From Acidobacteriota bacterium (GTDB taxonomy: Bacteria > Acidobacteriota > Terriglobia > Terriglobales > Acidobacteriaceae): 8,755 nt of DNA. Made by a program: the position numbers and the translations under genes. The notes under the pieces were generated by a model. The model was not told the origin of the DNA, ran no database searches, and was given only the letters and a program-made list of their open reading frames with translations. Of the stretch, positions 7,830-8,755 are shown piece after piece. The number at the start of each line of letters is the position of its first letter. Within the stretch, counting starts at the first letter, position 1. The stretch spans positions 1-8,755 of the forward strand of contig JAJXXG010000753.1 of assembly GCA_021781255.1 (NCBI GenBank). The letters run 5' to 3'.

Positions 7830-8347
7830 ATCAGAGACATGCAATGAGTGAAAGTGAAACTGAAAAATCATTTCGCGGCTCTATCAATAGGCTCTTGCAG
7901 CTGATCGCCAGGTTCGGGCCGGGTGCGCGAACTGTGCGAGTTGCGCTCCATAGGGCGCGAGGCGTGCATATCGGACACGATGTTTGGATTGGGTATGACG
8001 CTATCCTGGAAACCTCACAACCTGAGCTTGTGTCAATTGAAGATGGCGTCGCAATTGGTATGCGTGCGATGCTAATTGCACATTTTCGTGAAACAAAAGG
8101 CATAAGAATTGAGAGGAATGCTTTTGTTGGTCCGGGTGCCATCATCATGCCGAACGTGATCATTGGCGAGGGCGCAGTAGTGACCGCCGGGAGTGTGGTG
8201 TCGCGGTCAGTTCCTCCGATGACCCTTGTTCAGGGGAACCCGGCGAGGCCGGTTGCCCGCTGCGGTGTCGCTTTAACCCGTGATGTGACTGTAAAGGAGT
8301 TCCTGAGAGGGCTCAGCGGTATAGCACATGACAAGAGTGACTCATGA
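7826..8347 (+). CDS. Hexapeptide-repeat (left-handed beta-helix) acyltransferase
   Basis: A 173-residue cytosolic acyltransferase of the LbH superfamily (WbbJ/maltose- and serine-O-acetyltransferase type). The N-terminal 45 residues are helical and basic. From about residue 46 comes a run of imperfect hexapeptides: VHIGHDVWIGYDAI, VSIEDGVAIGMRAML, IRIERNAFVGPGAIIMPNVIIGEGAVVTAGSVV. The likely catalytic His is H86 (LIAHFRET). The closing segment VPPMTLVQGNPARPVARCG is the standard end of surface-polysaccharide acetyltransferases. The start at 7826 shares ATGA with the carrier-protein stop; the in-frame ATG at 7844 (MSESETEKS) is also possible. It would transfer an acetyl or other acyl group from CoA, or possibly the carrier-bound acyl group, to a sugar hydroxyl or amine. 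It is intact. A decayed paralogous tail follows directly. Confidence 0.88.
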   Translation: MNQRHAMSESETEKSFRGSINRLLQLIARFGPGARTVRVALHRARGVHIGHDVWIGYDAILETSQPELVSIEDGVAIGMRAMLIAHFRETKGIRIERNAFVGPGAIIMPNVIIGEGAVVTAGSVVSRSVPPMTLVQGNPARPVARCGVALTRDVTVKEFLRGLSGIAHDKSDS

Positions 8348-8350
8348 TGA

Positions 8351-8534
8351 AGCGCAGGCGTGGTGCCGGCCAGACAGCGTGGTCACAGCCTCTGTTCCTC
8401 CGGCAACGATGGTTCGCGGCAACCCCGCTGCGCCGATCGCCAAATGTGGCGTCCCTCTGCGCGATGAGATCTCCTATCTTCAATTTGCGGGCAGCTTGAA
8501 GCCCATTTCGCCAAGAGACGAAGGCAGATCCTGA
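8351..8534 (+). pseudogene. Remnant of a second hexapeptide acyltransferase (C-terminal tail, frameshifted)
   Basis: The segment from 8373 reads DSVVTASVPPATMVRGNPAA, then PIAKCGVPLRDEISYLQF, up to a TGA at 8532-8534. It aligns with the tail of the gene just upstream (GSVVSRSVPPMTLVQGNPAR, then PVARCGVALTRDVTVKEF). Upstream of 8373 that frame stops matching, but the neighbouring frame at 8357-8371 reads GVVPA, matching AVVTA of the intact paralogue. This implies a one-base shift at about 8372. No earlier beta-helix rungs are present. An ATG in this frame exists at 8328 inside the intact gene, but it has no ribosome binding site and its first residues are unrelated to the family. I read this as a truncated, inactivated copy left by tandem duplication, or as recombination between two acyltransferase genes. 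Confidence 0.7.
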
Positions 8535-8586
8535 CCCAATCAACCGGCGAGTTCCGTCTACTTCGAATAGTCCGGCATCTGACCGC

Positions 8587-8654
8587 GTGCTTCTCTTTCA
8601 CAGCAGTTTTCCATCACAGGTCATGATTGCGCTGACAGAGCGAGTAGAATCAGC
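8587..8654 (+). pseudogene. Possible 5' fragment of a gene interrupted by the IS element
   Basis: Starting at a GTG (8587), an open frame reads VLLFHSSFPSQVMIALTERV and runs into the IS end at 8655, ending at a TGA within the IS. The LLFHSSFPSQ stretch faintly recalls the N-terminal strand and loop of family 4 glycosyltransferases (ILFVHQNFPGQ). The frame is open from 8500. No strong ribosome binding site is seen, and the match is short enough to be chance. ATG 8623 is another start. Confidence 0.2.
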
Positions 8655-8708
8655 TGACCTGCCCCCGGAAAACTCAGCCATTCAAAACTGGAGTTCTCTC
8701 GTAATGTG

Positions 8709-8714
8709 AAGGAG
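8709..8714 (+). promoter_or_regulatory. Ribosome binding site of IS3 OrfA
   Basis: AAGGAG lies 10 bases before the ATG at 8725, a good Shine-Dalgarno that supports this start. Confidence 0.5.
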
Positions 8715-8724
8715 AGGACTGGGG

Positions 8725-8755
8725 ATGAAGAAGAGCCGGTTTACGGAAGAGCAGA
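8725..8755 (+). CDS. IS3-family transposase OrfA, N-terminus only
   Basis: Only ten codons are visible, MKKSRFTEEQ. This is the common opening of IS3-family OrfA proteins, which continue into a helix-turn-helix that binds the inverted repeats; OrfB then supplies the DDE catalytic domain after a programmed frameshift. The gene is cut by the window edge, so activity cannot be judged. The call rests on this short motif together with the IS-like end 70 bases upstream. Confidence 0.75.
   Translation, partial: MKKSRFTEEQ

Larger units (their letters stand above)
8655..8755 (+). mobile_element. Left end of an IS3-family insertion sequence (cut by window edge)
   Basis: TGACCTGCCCCCGGAAAA at 8655 has the TG start and sequence style of the terminal inverted repeats of IS3-family elements. 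It lies 70 bases before the OrfA start codon, a normal leader length. The right inverted repeat, OrfB and any 3-4 base target duplication are outside the window. The exact end could be off by a base or two. Confidence 0.7.

Noticed and set aside
8328..8534. A functional 68-residue protein starting at ATG 8328
   Set aside because: There is no ribosome binding site, the start lies inside the intact gene, the first 15 residues do not match the family, and the rest is only the tail of an acyltransferase. It is better explained as a frameshifted remnant.
8383..8601. 72-codon - strand open frame near the IS element
   Set aside because: It is arginine-rich with no family resemblance and runs opposite the acyltransferase remnant.

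Overview
The window reads as a piece of a GC-rich bacterial chromosome with two different halves. An acidobacterium-like host is my loose impression from overall gene style. No marker gene supports it, so treat taxonomy as unknown. No rRNA, tRNA or CRISPR array was seen.

Left half (1 to about 4600, GC-rich; one hand-counted 60-base line is about 67% GC): amino-acid metabolism. It begins inside a PLP-dependent group II decarboxylase whose N-terminal half lies outside the window. Then come metY (O-acetylhomoserine sulfhydrylase) and a MetA-family homoserine O-acyltransferase, close together on the + strand. They would activate homoserine and replace the acyl group with sulfide, giving homocysteine for methionine. 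A convergent class III omega-transaminase lies on the - strand. Three of these four enzymes use PLP.

Right half (about 4776 to 8534, lower GC; hand-counted lines of 45 to 55%): a small + strand cassette. It holds a long, probably two-domain GNAT-type acyltransferase, a stand-alone DltA-like adenylation enzyme, a small carrier protein with a DSL phosphopantetheine site, and a left-handed beta-helix (hexapeptide) acyltransferase. The last three overlap or abut and are almost certainly co-transcribed. The likely logic is that the adenylation enzyme activates an amino acid or similar small acid, loads it on the carrier, and one of the two acyltransferases moves an acyl group to an acceptor such as a surface sugar. 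DltB and DltD, the usual partners in teichoic-acid D-alanylation, are not in the window, so the acceptor is unknown.

Right edge (about 8350 to 8755): a frameshifted C-terminal remnant of a second hexapeptide acyltransferase, paralogous to the intact one next to it; a short open frame that may be the start of a disrupted gene; then the left end of an IS3-family insertion sequence at about 8655, with the first ten codons of its OrfA at the window edge. The GC drop, gene decay and IS element suggest the right half is an accessory, probably transferred, segment.
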